Shown: positions 8,350-16,473 of the stretch, in pieces
How positions within the stretch are numbered: the first letter of the stretch is position 1
Layout of the letters: every line of letters begins with the position of its first letter
From: JASJGK01 sp033791585
GTDB taxonomy: Bacteria; SAR324; XYD2-FULL-50-16
NCBI GenBank assembly: GCA_033791585.1
Contig: JASJGK010000298.1
Location: forward strand, 1 to 38,444
DNA length: 38,444 nt
Direction of reading: 5' to 3'
Notes under the pieces: generated by a model
What the model was told of the DNA's origin: nothing
Databases searched by the model: none
The model's input: the letters and a program-made list of their open reading frames with translations, nothing else
Translations under genes and position numbers: made by a program

Positions 8350-8497
8350 GGGAGTTATTTAGGCTTTTTATTTAAGTAATAGTAAATTTTGGGGATCAAC
8401 CTACTTGGTAGTCATTTTTTTTGCAGTTATTTAGATGAATTTAAATTACCCCCTATAACTAGGGGACTAATTTACAAGCTATGGGGTCAATGCCCTA

Positions 8498-10423
8498 TTA
8501 ATCATCGCCTTTTTCCATGCCTTCAACAAACTCAACAACCTTGTTTCTACCCGTGCCTTTTGCTTCGTAAAGGGCGCTATCAGCATTTTTGATACAGATC
8601 CAAAAGTGTTGTGAATCCCTTGGGAATTCAGCAACACCAATTGAGGTGGTTTTTTTGAATTCTTTTTTGGCATAAACAAAGTTCATGTCTTCTACTGCTT
8701 TTCGAACTTTTTCGCCCAGATCTTTAGCTGTCCCAGGAACAATGTTGTTGGCGAGAACTAACATTTCCTCTCCACCAAAACGTATGACCACATCTGATTC
8801 ACGGACAACATCTTTAATAGTTTGTGAGATCTTTTTTAAGACCATATCACCAGCATCATGCCCTAAATCATCATTTACCCGTTTGAAAAAATCCAAATCG
8901 ATCATCAAGAAACCCAAGGGCACGCCCTTTTTAAGGTTCACTTCTAAAAATTGACTGGAAACCTCTTCTAAGTAGCGCCTATTATACAAGCCTGTCAGTT
9001 CGTCAGATAAGGACTGGTCACGGATAAAAGACATGGCATTATTTACTTCTAAGACGTGCATAGATTCTTGGATGTAACTTTTTACCACAGGTGTCAGCCT
9101 GTTGACCGTCTCAGTTCTATCCTGGTCATAAACGAATTGGCCAATGACCGTCTGGTTTGCCCCAAAGACAGGCAAGCATATATGCCCAATAGGGTAAGAT
9201 TCTTGGAAATTTAAAAAAGGACAGCAACGGCCTTCATGATCAGAGTAATAAGCCTCATTTTCTTTGATCACAGGGCATTGTCTTGGATTCTTACCAATAG
9301 CCTTGTGGCAATGGGGAATAGAAATAGCGTCTGTTTTAAATTTAGGTGTATCATCCAAATATATTTGGTCGTCATTGCTACGGGAATGATGAATAGCATA
9401 ATCTGTAATCAAGCGGAATTTTTTCTGCCTTGAGTCCAATTCATATATAGCAAAGTTATCCAAACCCATATCCAAAAAGGTCTTTTGCAGCCTTTTAAAA
9501 ATTTCGAAATTGTTGGTGTCTTTTTCGATCTTCTTTTTAAAATGATACAACCTGATCAATTGATCTACGTTGTGGGTGGTATCTTGGATAGCATGACCCG
9601 ACTTGTAAAGTTCATAACCTACAAGGAAAAACACCTTGTTGGAAATATCATTGAAGATACCTGACAAGGTTTTCTGCATCTTGTTGAACTTTTCTGTAAC
9701 AACGCCTGCTTCATCGTCCAAGTCATTTTCAATGTAATTATGGAGATGACCTTTTTCCAACTCCTCAAAGCCATGGATTAGTGCGTCAAAAAAGCGTCCA
9801 TAGGGCTGAAAGAAGTGATGGCTCACCCAGAAAATGAGTAAAATGGCTACAATTGCCAAAAGCGAAATCAAGAGGATGATATTAACGCCGATAGACCGCT
9901 GGTTTGAGAGGTCAAAATTGATACTAATGGCACCTAAAACATCACCTTCATTGGCCTGGTGGCAAGAAAGGCAGTTAACACGGCCTTTACTAGTGGCTCG
10001 ATAAGGGATAACCAGTTCATAGATAGGGTGTTCTGTGAACTCTGTAATGCGTTCAGCTAAAACTCCTGTTTTTAAAACCTCAAACTCTAGATCAGTTTCT
10101 GGTTTTTCGTGTTCCCGTGGCTGTCCAAATTGGCGGATTACTTTTTCGCCACGGATTACTTTTAATTTTTTAATTCCACCGTGGCCTTGGGTTTCCATAA
10201 CCCTTTCCAAGTAGATTTCTCTATTTTGGATCACACCCAGATACATTAGGCTGGTAATGCCATCACGAATGGTTTTAGCTAGTGAAATAGCATTGTCCCG
10301 AGCAGAACTAATAGATAAATGCCGAAAACTCAAGGAAAGAGCACCAACAATTAACCCAAATAAAACAAGAAAGATTCCAGAGAATCTTATTAATAATTTA
10401 GTACTGATTTTCTTTGTATGCAC
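8498..10423 (-). CDS. Membrane diguanylate cyclase with periplasmic c-type heme sensor
   Basis: 641 residues. Order: TM1 (about 11-32); a periplasmic domain of about 145 residues holding one heme-c attachment motif CLSCH at 151-155, resembling the DUF3365/Tll0287-like sensors; TM2 (about 180-200); a HAMP-like linker; a GAF-like region (about 300-460) with a Cys cluster (Cys372, 383, 400, 401, 416); and a C-terminal GGDEF domain. The active site reads GGEEM at 550-554, with DELTGLYNRR at 474-483. The product-inhibition I-site RESD (541-544) lies exactly five residues upstream, so the enzyme should make c-di-GMP and feel feedback. The start is GTG at 10423 with GGAAG upstream. The signal is probably redox state or a diatomic gas sensed by the heme (inference). 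It is divergent from fliN. Confidence 0.93.
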   Translation of the reverse strand: MHTKKISTKLLIRFSGIFLVLFGLIVGALSLSFRHLSISSARDNAISLAKTIRDGITSLMYLGVIQNREIYLERVMETQGHGGIKKLKVIRGEKVIRQFGQPREHEKPETDLEFEVLKTGVLAERITEFTEHPIYELVIPYRATSKGRVNCLSCHQANEGDVLGAISINFDLSNQRSIGVNIILLISLLAIVAILLIFWVSHHFFQPYGRFFDALIHGFEELEKGHLHNYIENDLDDEAGVVTEKFNKMQKTLSGIFNDISNKVFFLVGYELYKSGHAIQDTTHNVDQLIRLYHFKKKIEKDTNNFEIFKRLQKTFLDMGLDNFAIYELDSRQKKFRLITDYAIHHSRSNDDQIYLDDTPKFKTDAISIPHCHKAIGKNPRQCPVIKENEAYYSDHEGRCCPFLNFQESYPIGHICLPVFGANQTVIGQFVYDQDRTETVNRLTPVVKSYIQESMHVLEVNNAMSFIRDQSLSDELTGLYNRRYLEEVSSQFLEVNLKKGVPLGFLMIDLDFFKRVNDDLGHDAGDMVLKKISQTIKDVVRESDVVIRFGGEEMLVLANNIVPGTAKDLGEKVRKAVEDMNFVYAKKEFKKTTSIGVAEFPRDSQHFWICIKNADSALYEAKGTGRNKVVEFVEGMEKGDD

Positions 10424-10518
10424 TTTTACTTCCTAACTAATTTAGTAAATTTTTCATAACATATAATAAAAATTCAAATAATGGAATCCTTTTTGCTTTT
10501 TCTTTATGTAGGTAACTA

Positions 10519-10577
10519 GGGAATATTCCCCATATGAATTTAGATTTACAGAGTAAACTCCTACAGTTTACAGTAAA
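10519..10577 (+). promoter_or_regulatory. Cluster of dyads upstream of fliN
   Basis: Three dyads lie between the diguanylate cyclase and fliN: the palindrome GGGAATATTCCC (10519-10530); GTAAACT-CCTAC-AGTTTAC (10553-10571); and TTTAC repeats with GTAAA partners at 10545-10557 and 10567-10577. They sit 8 to 80 nt before the Shine-Dalgarno (AAGGAG at 10585-10590) and could be operators or a leader hairpin. Confidence 0.35.
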
Positions 10578-10597
10578 TTAGCTTAAGGAGAGGTGCT

Positions 10598-10957
10598 ATG
10601 GCCGATGAACATGATGAAGACTTATTTGACGGGAAAGGTGGTGCTCGCTCCCTAAAAGAAGCCTTAATGCAGGCAGAAGAAGACGAAATTGAGATTCCCA
10701 ATGGGGAGGTTGAGTTTCTGCACGATGTGCCTCTTTTAATGATTGCTCAAATTGGCAGGGTTGAAAAGTCCATGGCTGAGGTGTTAAAGCTCAAGGCTGG
10801 GAACGTTATCGAATTCGATAAAGTGGTAGGGGAACCTATGAATATCCTGATCGGTGGCAGACTCATGTGCCGTGGCGAGATTGTTGTGGTTAATGAACGC
10901 TATGGGATTAGAATCTCTGAGGTGGTTCGTTCTGATGATTCTGCTAAAAACTCTTAA
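10598..10957 (+). CDS. fliN: Flagellar motor switch protein FliN-like
   Basis: 119 residues. A short acidic N-terminus is followed by a SpoA/FliN C-terminal domain at about 38-108; VPLLMIAQIGRVEKSMAEVL and MNILIGGRLMCRGEIVVVNE are typical. FliN forms the base of the flagellar C-ring, where it binds FliM/FliH and takes part in direction switching and export. A strong AAGGAG box lies 7 nt before the ATG. No other flagellar gene is in the window, which is unusual since fliN normally sits with fliM or fliL/O/P/Q. Type III secretion SctQ/YscQ C-terminal proteins share this fold, but they too come in clusters. It is divergent from the diguanylate cyclase; a link with c-di-GMP control is inference. 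Confidence 0.85.
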   Translation: MADEHDEDLFDGKGGARSLKEALMQAEEDEIEIPNGEVEFLHDVPLLMIAQIGRVEKSMAEVLKLKAGNVIEFDKVVGEPMNILIGGRLMCRGEIVVVNERYGIRISEVVRSDDSAKNS

Positions 10958-11092
10958 CAATATCTGACAGTAAGATTAGCGGCTTTATGCCTACTTTTTA
11001 AAGAAAGAAGTCGCCGCTAGGCAGACTTCAATCTTTATCTGGGTTTTTCGCCCCACTTCGCTTTACTTTAAAAAATTCCACAAGACTAAAAG

Positions 11093-12082
11093 ATGATCCA
11101 CTCCCAAGGTTTAAGTAAAAGCTTTCGTATTTACAAAAAGAAGGCAGGGTTAAAGGGGAGCATCCTTTCTTTTTTCCATCGAGAATTTGAAACAAAAATG
11201 GCCTTAAGCCCCATTGACCTTGACATTAAAAAGGGCGAGATCATAGGCCTATTAGGCCCCAATGGCGCAGGTAAAACTACCTTGATGAAGATGATGACAG
11301 GCATTATAGTGCCCTCCTCAGGTAAATTAGAGGTTTTGGGGTGTGAACCTGAAAAGCGGAGTAGACAACTTAGAAAAAAAATCGCCTTGGTTATGGGGCA
11401 AAAATCGCAACTTTGGTGGGATTTACCCGCCATGGACTCCTTTTACCTTATCCAAAAATACTATGAAATCCCTAATGTGGATTTCCAAAAGCGCTTAAAA
11501 AAGCTTTCTCAGCTGTTAGACGTTGGTCATTTGCTTGAAGTACATGTTCGAAAATTAAGCCTTGGTGAACGCATGAAAGTCGAGTTGATGGCCTGCCTCC
11601 TCCATGAACCAGAAGTTATTTTTCTAGATGAACCCACTATTGGGTTAGATCTCATCGCTCAGCAAAATATTCGCAAATTTCTGCTTGAATACCACAGAGA
11701 GAAAAAGCCTACTTTGATCTTAACCAGCCATTATATGGCTGACATTGAAGCCTTAGCCGAAAGGGTTATATTGTTAATCGAAGGTAAAAAACGCTTTGAT
11801 GGCCCCATTGCTGATTTTGAAAATGTTTTAGGACACAACAAAACCCTATATTTTACCTTTACGGAACCTGTTGAAGACCGCAGTTTTTTTGAGGCCTTTT
11901 TGCCCAAATGGGAACATAATAACAAACGTGTGGAAATTAGCTTGGCTGCTGAACAGTTGCAAAGCGTTGCCTCAGAGATTTTGCAACAGTATAAGGTCAC
12001 AGACTTTGGGACAGAAAAAACCCCAATTGAAAGAGTTTTAAGCGAATTGATGAAAAACCCCATGCTAGCAGGGGGGCAATAA
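11093..12082 (+). CDS. ABC-2 type transporter ATP-binding protein (COG4586-like)
   Basis: 329 residues. Walker A GPNGAGKT at 55-62, signature LSLGE at 155-159, Walker B VIFLDEP at 175-181 followed by TIGLD, then the H-loop in LTSHYM. An extra N-terminal stretch (about 10-35, rich in Lys/Phe before MALSPIDLDI) and a C-terminal domain of about 100 residues are typical of the COG4586 subgroup, which pairs with two different permeases. It should energise export, or insertion into the membrane, of an unknown substrate. Its stop overlaps the next start (TAATG), so the three genes form one translation-coupled operon. A weak hairpin around 10977-11019 separates it from fliN. Confidence 0.9.
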   Translation: MIHSQGLSKSFRIYKKKAGLKGSILSFFHREFETKMALSPIDLDIKKGEIIGLLGPNGAGKTTLMKMMTGIIVPSSGKLEVLGCEPEKRSRQLRKKIALVMGQKSQLWWDLPAMDSFYLIQKYYEIPNVDFQKRLKKLSQLLDVGHLLEVHVRKLSLGERMKVELMACLLHEPEVIFLDEPTIGLDLIAQQNIRKFLLEYHREKKPTLILTSHYMADIEALAERVILLIEGKKRFDGPIADFENVLGHNKTLYFTFTEPVEDRSFFEAFLPKWEHNNKRVEISLAAEQLQSVASEILQQYKVTDFGTEKTPIERVLSELMKNPMLAGGQ

Positions 12083-12870
12083 TGGCCAAATGGTGGCAAT
12101 GCATGAAGGTGGTTTGGTCTAACCTTTTAGTCTATAAAATCAACTTCATACTCCAAGCTATAGCGCCGCTATTTGTCTTTTTATTTGTTAAAGTTAGCCT
12201 CTGGACTGCCATTTATGATTCCTCGGCTAAAAGCTCAATGATCAGTGGTTACACCCTAGAGCAAATGCTCAGTTACCATTTGTGGATTATGATTGTAACC
12301 CTTGTAAGCTTAGGAGCAATCAACCAAGACTTAAGCCAAGATATTAGAATGGGGCGCATTACCATTTATTTACTTGTGCCCTTTAGTTTGTTTGAGTTTC
12401 ACTGTGCTAGCTTTTTAGCAAAGCAGTCAGTTAAGCTTGGTATTGCCCTATTTTCTCTAGTTGGCGTTATCATATTTCTTGACCTCCCCATGGAGTTTTC
12501 CCAAATTACCAACGCGATCTTGCTCAGCCTTTGGGCAGGCCTCTTTTGGTTTTTCCTCAATTACTTTTTTGGGCTTTTGGGCTTTTGGCTAGAAGAAACT
12601 TGGACCTTCTCAGTGATGGTGCAAGTGATTACCTACTTCTTTTCAGGCGCAATTATCCCCTTAGAGTTTTACCCTAAATGGCTTACCGACATCTTGATTT
12701 ACACCCCCTTCCCCTACCTAGGTTATGTGCCCGCTAAGATCATGATGGGGGGCCAAGTCGACTTAAACTTTGCTTTTACAGTTTTAGGGGTTTGGATGCT
12801 CTTTATGGGCTTTTTAACCCAATGGATTTTCCGCCGTGGAATTCGCCTTTACACAGCAGCGGGGATGTAA
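12082..12870 (+). CDS. ABC-2 family permease (COG4587-like)
   Basis: 262 residues with six predicted membrane segments, beginning about residue 18 (LVYKINFILQAIAPLFVFLF). The middle has the pattern INQDLSQDIRMGRITIYLLVP, with the R-x-G-x-[IL] element typical of this permease group, and SGAIIPLEFYPKWL before the last loop. It partners the ATPase upstream and the permease downstream, probably as a heterodimeric channel. The ATG overlaps the ATPase stop codon (TAATG) and its own stop overlaps the next start in the same way. The substrate cannot be told from sequence. Confidence 0.87.
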   Translation: MAKWWQCMKVVWSNLLVYKINFILQAIAPLFVFLFVKVSLWTAIYDSSAKSSMISGYTLEQMLSYHLWIMIVTLVSLGAINQDLSQDIRMGRITIYLLVPFSLFEFHCASFLAKQSVKLGIALFSLVGVIIFLDLPMEFSQITNAILLSLWAGLFWFFLNYFFGLLGFWLEETWTFSVMVQVITYFFSGAIIPLEFYPKWLTDILIYTPFPYLGYVPAKIMMGGQVDLNFAFTVLGVWMLFMGFLTQWIFRRGIRLYTAAGM

Positions 12871-13664
12871 TGAAAGCTCGAATCAAACATTATTTAGGAA
12901 TTTACCAAGGTTTTATTAGCACTTCCTTTGCTGAATCTTTAAACTTTAGAGTTCACTTTGTGCTTTTAATTTTAATGGATTTCTTTTTTTATGGTTCTTC
13001 CTTTTTATCCATTCATTTTATCTACCAACATGTAGAGGTCATTGGCACTTGGCACAGAAATGAACTGATGTTTTTTGTTTCCTTTATGCTTTCAGTAAAT
13101 CAGTTGGCCATGACCTTTACCAGTGAATCTTACTGGCGGTTTCCAGAGTTAATCAAGCGTGGTGAGTTAGATTTCGTCCTACTCAAACCAGCCAATTCCA
13201 TTTTTTTAGTTTTTTTTCGCTATATTCGCCCTGGAAGTGCTTTTAATATCATTTTCACGCTGCCTGCTTTAATCTATTTTGGGATTCAACTGGGTTTGGG
13301 TGTCACTGCGTGGGTCATGTTACCTTTTTTGGTTGCAGTGGCTTTTTTACTACAAAGCGCAATTGATGTGATTTTAGCTACCACTATGTTTTGGATGCTC
13401 GAAGGTACGGGAATGAACTTTTTACGCATTGAGCTACAACAACTCTCAAGGTGGCCTGATTTTATCTATCCAGATATTTTTAGGAAGTTTCTCTCACTTG
13501 GTTTGCCGGTACTCTTGATTGGGTCTGGTCCCGTGCGATTTTTGCTTGAGGCATCCGACTTTATACCTCTTTTAGTTATGCTCGCTCTACTGGTTTTGTT
13601 CCTTATTTTTCTTTCCTTTTTATGGAAAAAAGGCCTTAGAGCATATGAATCGGCTTCAAGTTAA
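12870..13664 (+). CDS. ABC-2 family permease (COG3694-like)
   Basis: 264 residues when started at the ATG at 12870, which overlaps the preceding stop as TAATG; a longer in-frame reading from 12792 would lie inside the previous gene and is not preferred. It has six hydrophobic segments. FPELIKRGELDFVLLKP near residue 90 corresponds to the R-x-G-x-[LI] element of the sister permease and is a hallmark of the DUF990/ABC2_membrane_6 group. The paired-permease layout suggests a pseudo-symmetric exporter. It ends just before orn, with only about 75 nt between, so readthrough into orn-pfk is possible. Substrate unknown. Confidence 0.87.
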   Translation: MKARIKHYLGIYQGFISTSFAESLNFRVHFVLLILMDFFFYGSSFLSIHFIYQHVEVIGTWHRNELMFFVSFMLSVNQLAMTFTSESYWRFPELIKRGELDFVLLKPANSIFLVFFRYIRPGSAFNIIFTLPALIYFGIQLGLGVTAWVMLPFLVAVAFLLQSAIDVILATTMFWMLEGTGMNFLRIELQQLSRWPDFIYPDIFRKFLSLGLPVLLIGSGPVRFLLEASDFIPLLVMLALLVLFLIFLSFLWKKGLRAYESASS

Positions 13665-13739
13665 AACTAGCTATTTTTTAATTCTGTGGCTATTCTCAAA
13701 GGGCAACAATTACTCAAATTTTTAGCCCAAAAAATACCC

Positions 13740-14294
13740 ATGCAAATCGATAAAGATAATTTAGTCTGGATGGATTTAGAAATGACTGGCCTCAATCCTA
13801 AGAAGGACCAGATCATTGAGATAGCCACCCTTGTAACGGACAAAGACTTAAATCTTTTAGAATATGGCCCAGAATTGGTCATACAAACACCAAAAGCCCT
13901 ACTAGACGGCATGGATGATTGGTGCACCCAGCACCATGGTGATTCAGGACTTACAAAAAAATCTTTAGAATCCACCATCACTATGGCCGATGCTGAGCGC
14001 CAGACCTTAGAATTTATGCAAAAATGGATTCCAGCTGGGAAATCGCCCCTCAGTGGAAATTCTATCCACCAGGACCGTAGATTCTTAGAAGTCTACATGC
14101 CTCAGGTCGATGCCTACATGCACTATCGCAACTTAGATGTTAGCGTATTTAAAGAAATTATTAGTCGCTGGTATCCTAAATTCCCAAGAATGGAAAAAAA
14201 GGGTTCCCACACAGCATTGGATGATATTTTAGAATCCATTGAAGAGCTAAAGTACTATAGAAAACATATATTAATCCCCTCTAATCAGATTTAA
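13740..14294 (+). CDS. orn: Oligoribonuclease (DEDDh 3'-5' exonuclease)
   Basis: 184 residues from the ATG at 13740; a GTG 54 nt upstream would add residues with no family counterpart, since E. coli Orn (181 aa) begins close to NLIWIDLEMTG and this one reads NLVWMDLEMTG at 7-17. Catalytic DEDDh residues are visible: Asp12 and Glu14, Asp112 in NSIHQDRRFL, His157 and Asp161 in SHTALDD. Orn degrades 2-5 nt RNAs and clears pGpG, the breakdown product of c-di-GMP, which fits the diguanylate cyclase and PilZ in this window. It is followed with no gap by the phosphofructokinase gene (TAA then ATG), so the two are coupled. Confidence 0.95.
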   Translation: MQIDKDNLVWMDLEMTGLNPKKDQIIEIATLVTDKDLNLLEYGPELVIQTPKALLDGMDDWCTQHHGDSGLTKKSLESTITMADAERQTLEFMQKWIPAGKSPLSGNSIHQDRRFLEVYMPQVDAYMHYRNLDVSVFKEIISRWYPKFPRMEKKGSHTALDDILESIEELKYYRKHILIPSNQI

Positions 14295-15599
14295 ATGCTA
14301 CCTAAAATAACCCACGAAGACACTAGAACTAAGACTCTAGGCGAAACAAAAATCAAAAGTCCAATCCACCTTCACCAAGGGTTTCAGCCCCACAGAGAGG
14401 TTTTATATAACCCCTTTGTTGAAGAGGGTACGATTGCCAGTGACATTAGCTTTAAGGCCAGTGCTCCTAGCAAAATGATCTACTTTGACCCAAAAAAGGT
14501 TCGAGCTGCCATTGTTACCTGTGGGGGCATTTGCCCAGGCCTAAATGATGTGATTCGCAGTATTGTACTTCGCTTATGGCATGGTTATGGGGTTCGTAAA
14601 ATTATTGGTGTTCAGTTTGGGTTTCAGGGATTTATTGCAAAATATGGCCTTGATTTTGTTGATTTAAACCCAGAAGTTGTATCTAAAATTCATGAACTTG
14701 GTGGGACCATGTTAGGTTCTTCTAGAGGCGAGCAGCCCATTGAAGATATAGTTGATTCCATGGAACGACAAAGCATAAATCAACTTTATGTAATTGGCGG
14801 TGACGGAAGTTTGAGGGCTACCCAAGCAATTTCTAAGGAAGTCACTGATCGAGGTTTGAAGATTACGGTTGTTGGTATCCCTAAAACCATTGACAATGAC
14901 ATAGCCTTTGTCAGCCGATCCTTTGGTTTTGAAACGGCTGTAGACGCCGCTACAGAGGCCATAAGATGCGCCCATTCTGAAGCTACCTCATTTCCCAACG
15001 GAATTGGCTTGGTCAAGCTCATGGGCCGCCATTCTGGCTTTATTGCCGCCACAGCCGCCCTGGCTCAACGAGACGTTAACATAGTGCTGATACCAGAAGT
15101 CGATTTTGACCTAGAAGGGGACCATGGCCTATTTAAAAATTTAGAAGAACGCCTTAAAACCCGTGGCCATGCTGTAATTGTTGTGGCTGAAGGCGCTGGG
15201 CAAGAACATGTTTTGGCTGAAACCAACGCTTCTGATGCAAGTGGGAATGTAAAATTAAAAGACATTGGTGTTTTTATCCGAGATCAAATTTCAGAGCACT
15301 TTAAAAAACAAAATTTAGAAGTTAACATTAAATACATTGACCCTAGTTATATGGTGCGCTCTGTTCCTGCTAATACTAATGATGGCCTTTACTGTGCGAC
15401 TTTAGGCCAAAATGCTGTACATGCTTCTATGGCTGGTAAAACAGAATTATTGGTGTCCATGTGGCATGGTGTTTATTGTATTTTGCCTATCCATCTGGCT
15501 ATTTCCCAACGTAAAACCATTATACCGGATGAAGGTCTTTGGCTTAATGTTTTGGAATCTACGGGGCAACCTAGTTTCAAGCCACTTTGTGACCTTTAA
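14295..15599 (+). CDS. 6-phosphofructokinase, TP0108/plant-like group
   Basis: 434 residues, longer than the 320-residue E. coli enzyme and typical of the group that includes plant and trypanosome PFKs. It phosphorylates fructose-6-P to fructose-1,6-bisP in glycolysis. Key motifs: TCGGICPGLNDVIRS at 75-89, GGDGS at 168-172, PKTIDND at 196-202 and MGRHSGFIA at 243-251. GGDGS (Gly where PPi-dependent enzymes have Asp) argues for ATP as donor, while the Lys in PKTID is typical of PPi-type sequences; the same mixture occurs in ATP-dependent plant and trypanosome enzymes. The ATG directly follows the orn stop. FBPase III in the same window catalyses the reverse direction. Donor specificity is inferred from two residues. 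Confidence 0.92.
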   Translation: MLPKITHEDTRTKTLGETKIKSPIHLHQGFQPHREVLYNPFVEEGTIASDISFKASAPSKMIYFDPKKVRAAIVTCGGICPGLNDVIRSIVLRLWHGYGVRKIIGVQFGFQGFIAKYGLDFVDLNPEVVSKIHELGGTMLGSSRGEQPIEDIVDSMERQSINQLYVIGGDGSLRATQAISKEVTDRGLKITVVGIPKTIDNDIAFVSRSFGFETAVDAATEAIRCAHSEATSFPNGIGLVKLMGRHSGFIAATAALAQRDVNIVLIPEVDFDLEGDHGLFKNLEERLKTRGHAVIVVAEGAGQEHVLAETNASDASGNVKLKDIGVFIRDQISEHFKKQNLEVNIKYIDPSYMVRSVPANTNDGLYCATLGQNAVHASMAGKTELLVSMWHGVYCILPIHLAISQRKTIIPDEGLWLNVLESTGQPSFKPLCDL

Positions 15600-15682
15600 A
15601 ATAACCTGTAAGGTTAGCTTTTTTATTCTTGGGTTTGCAAGCCTTTGGGGCTTGCAGCAAAACAGTTAAAGTTGTCGTGAGT

Positions 15683-16375
15683 ATGAAAAAAGTCCAAAGT
15701 AAAATTCTCCTTGTTATATTGGTTGCTTTGGCACTTTTTTGTTTTTTTATCTTGGATCTAAGCCAGTTTGCCAGCCTTGTGTATATTAAAGAGAGGCAGG
15801 CGCAATTTTTTGATTTTTATATACAAAATCAATTTATTAGCTATGGCATCTTTTTACTTACTTACAGTTTAACAACAGCTCTCGCTATACCTGTAGGCCC
15901 TATTTTAACTTTAGTTGCCGCCGTTACCTTTGGCTTTTTCCCCGCCTTAATCCTTTGTTCTTTTTCGACTTCAATTGGGGCTGCCTTGGCCTTTTTAAGC
16001 TCTCGTTTTTTGTTTTATGACTGGGTCCAAAAAAAATATGTTCATAGGTTAGAGATTGTGAATCGTGGTGTGAAGGCAGAAGGAGGTCTCTACCTCTTTT
16101 TTCTCAAACTGAACCCCATCTTCCCTTTCTTTTTGGTGAATACACTGTCAGGCCTAACCCCTATTCCCCTCTGGAAATTTTACTGGATCAGCCAAATAAG
16201 CATGCTGCCAGTCACGGCTATTTTTGTCTTTGCGGGCACAGAACTTTCAAAAATTTCAAATATCTCAGAAATTCTGTCTTTAAAATTGGGCCTAGCCTTG
16301 GGCGGAGTAGGCCTCTTGCCCTTATTGGTCAAAAAAACTTATCGCAAGGCGAGATCACGGGCCGTTTCAACATGA
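15683..16375 (+). CDS. TVP38/TMEM64 (DedA-like, SNARE-associated) membrane protein
   Basis: 230 residues from the ATG at 15683 (a GTG at 15677 and a TTG at 15629 are in frame upstream but have no better ribosome site). A first TM segment near 8-28 is followed by the family core: PVGPILTLVAAVTFGFFPAL, then SFSTSIGAALAFLSSRFL, a polar helix, LKLNPIFPFFLVNTLSGLT, and a last segment near 175-200. Family members (COG0398) are half-helix-containing membrane proteins linked to lipid flipping and membrane homeostasis; the exact substrate here is unknown. It sits alone between pfk and DUF547. Confidence 0.87.
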   Translation: MKKVQSKILLVILVALALFCFFILDLSQFASLVYIKERQAQFFDFYIQNQFISYGIFLLTYSLTTALAIPVGPILTLVAAVTFGFFPALILCSFSTSIGAALAFLSSRFLFYDWVQKKYVHRLEIVNRGVKAEGGLYLFFLKLNPIFPFFLVNTLSGLTPIPLWKFYWISQISMLPVTAIFVFAGTELSKISNISEILSLKLGLALGGVGLLPLLVKKTYRKARSRAVST

Positions 16376-16382
16376 GTAATTC

Positions 16383-16412
16383 TTCACATTGTAAATTCTG
16401 CTTGCCTGTAAT
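16383..16412 (+). promoter_or_regulatory. Candidate promoter of the DUF547/YcgN-like pair
   Basis: -35 TTCACA (16383-16388, 5 of 6) and -10 TGTAAT (16407-16412, 5 of 6) with an 18-nt spacer, about 60 nt ahead of the DUF547 start, in the only gap upstream of this gene pair. Confidence 0.4.
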
Positions 16413-16473
16413 AATAGCGTAGGATACAAAAAACCCAGTTACAAATAATTTTACCTTCCAAAAAATCCCTACT

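Noticed and set aside
10977..11019. TAGCGGC/GCCGCTA as fliN terminator
   Set aside because: A 29-nt loop, only 7 bp and no T-run make it weak; not listed as a feature.
12792..12869. Upstream extension of the second ABC permease
   Set aside because: It would overlap the first permease by 78 nt; the TAATG at 12868-12872 gives a start in line with the operon's other junctions.
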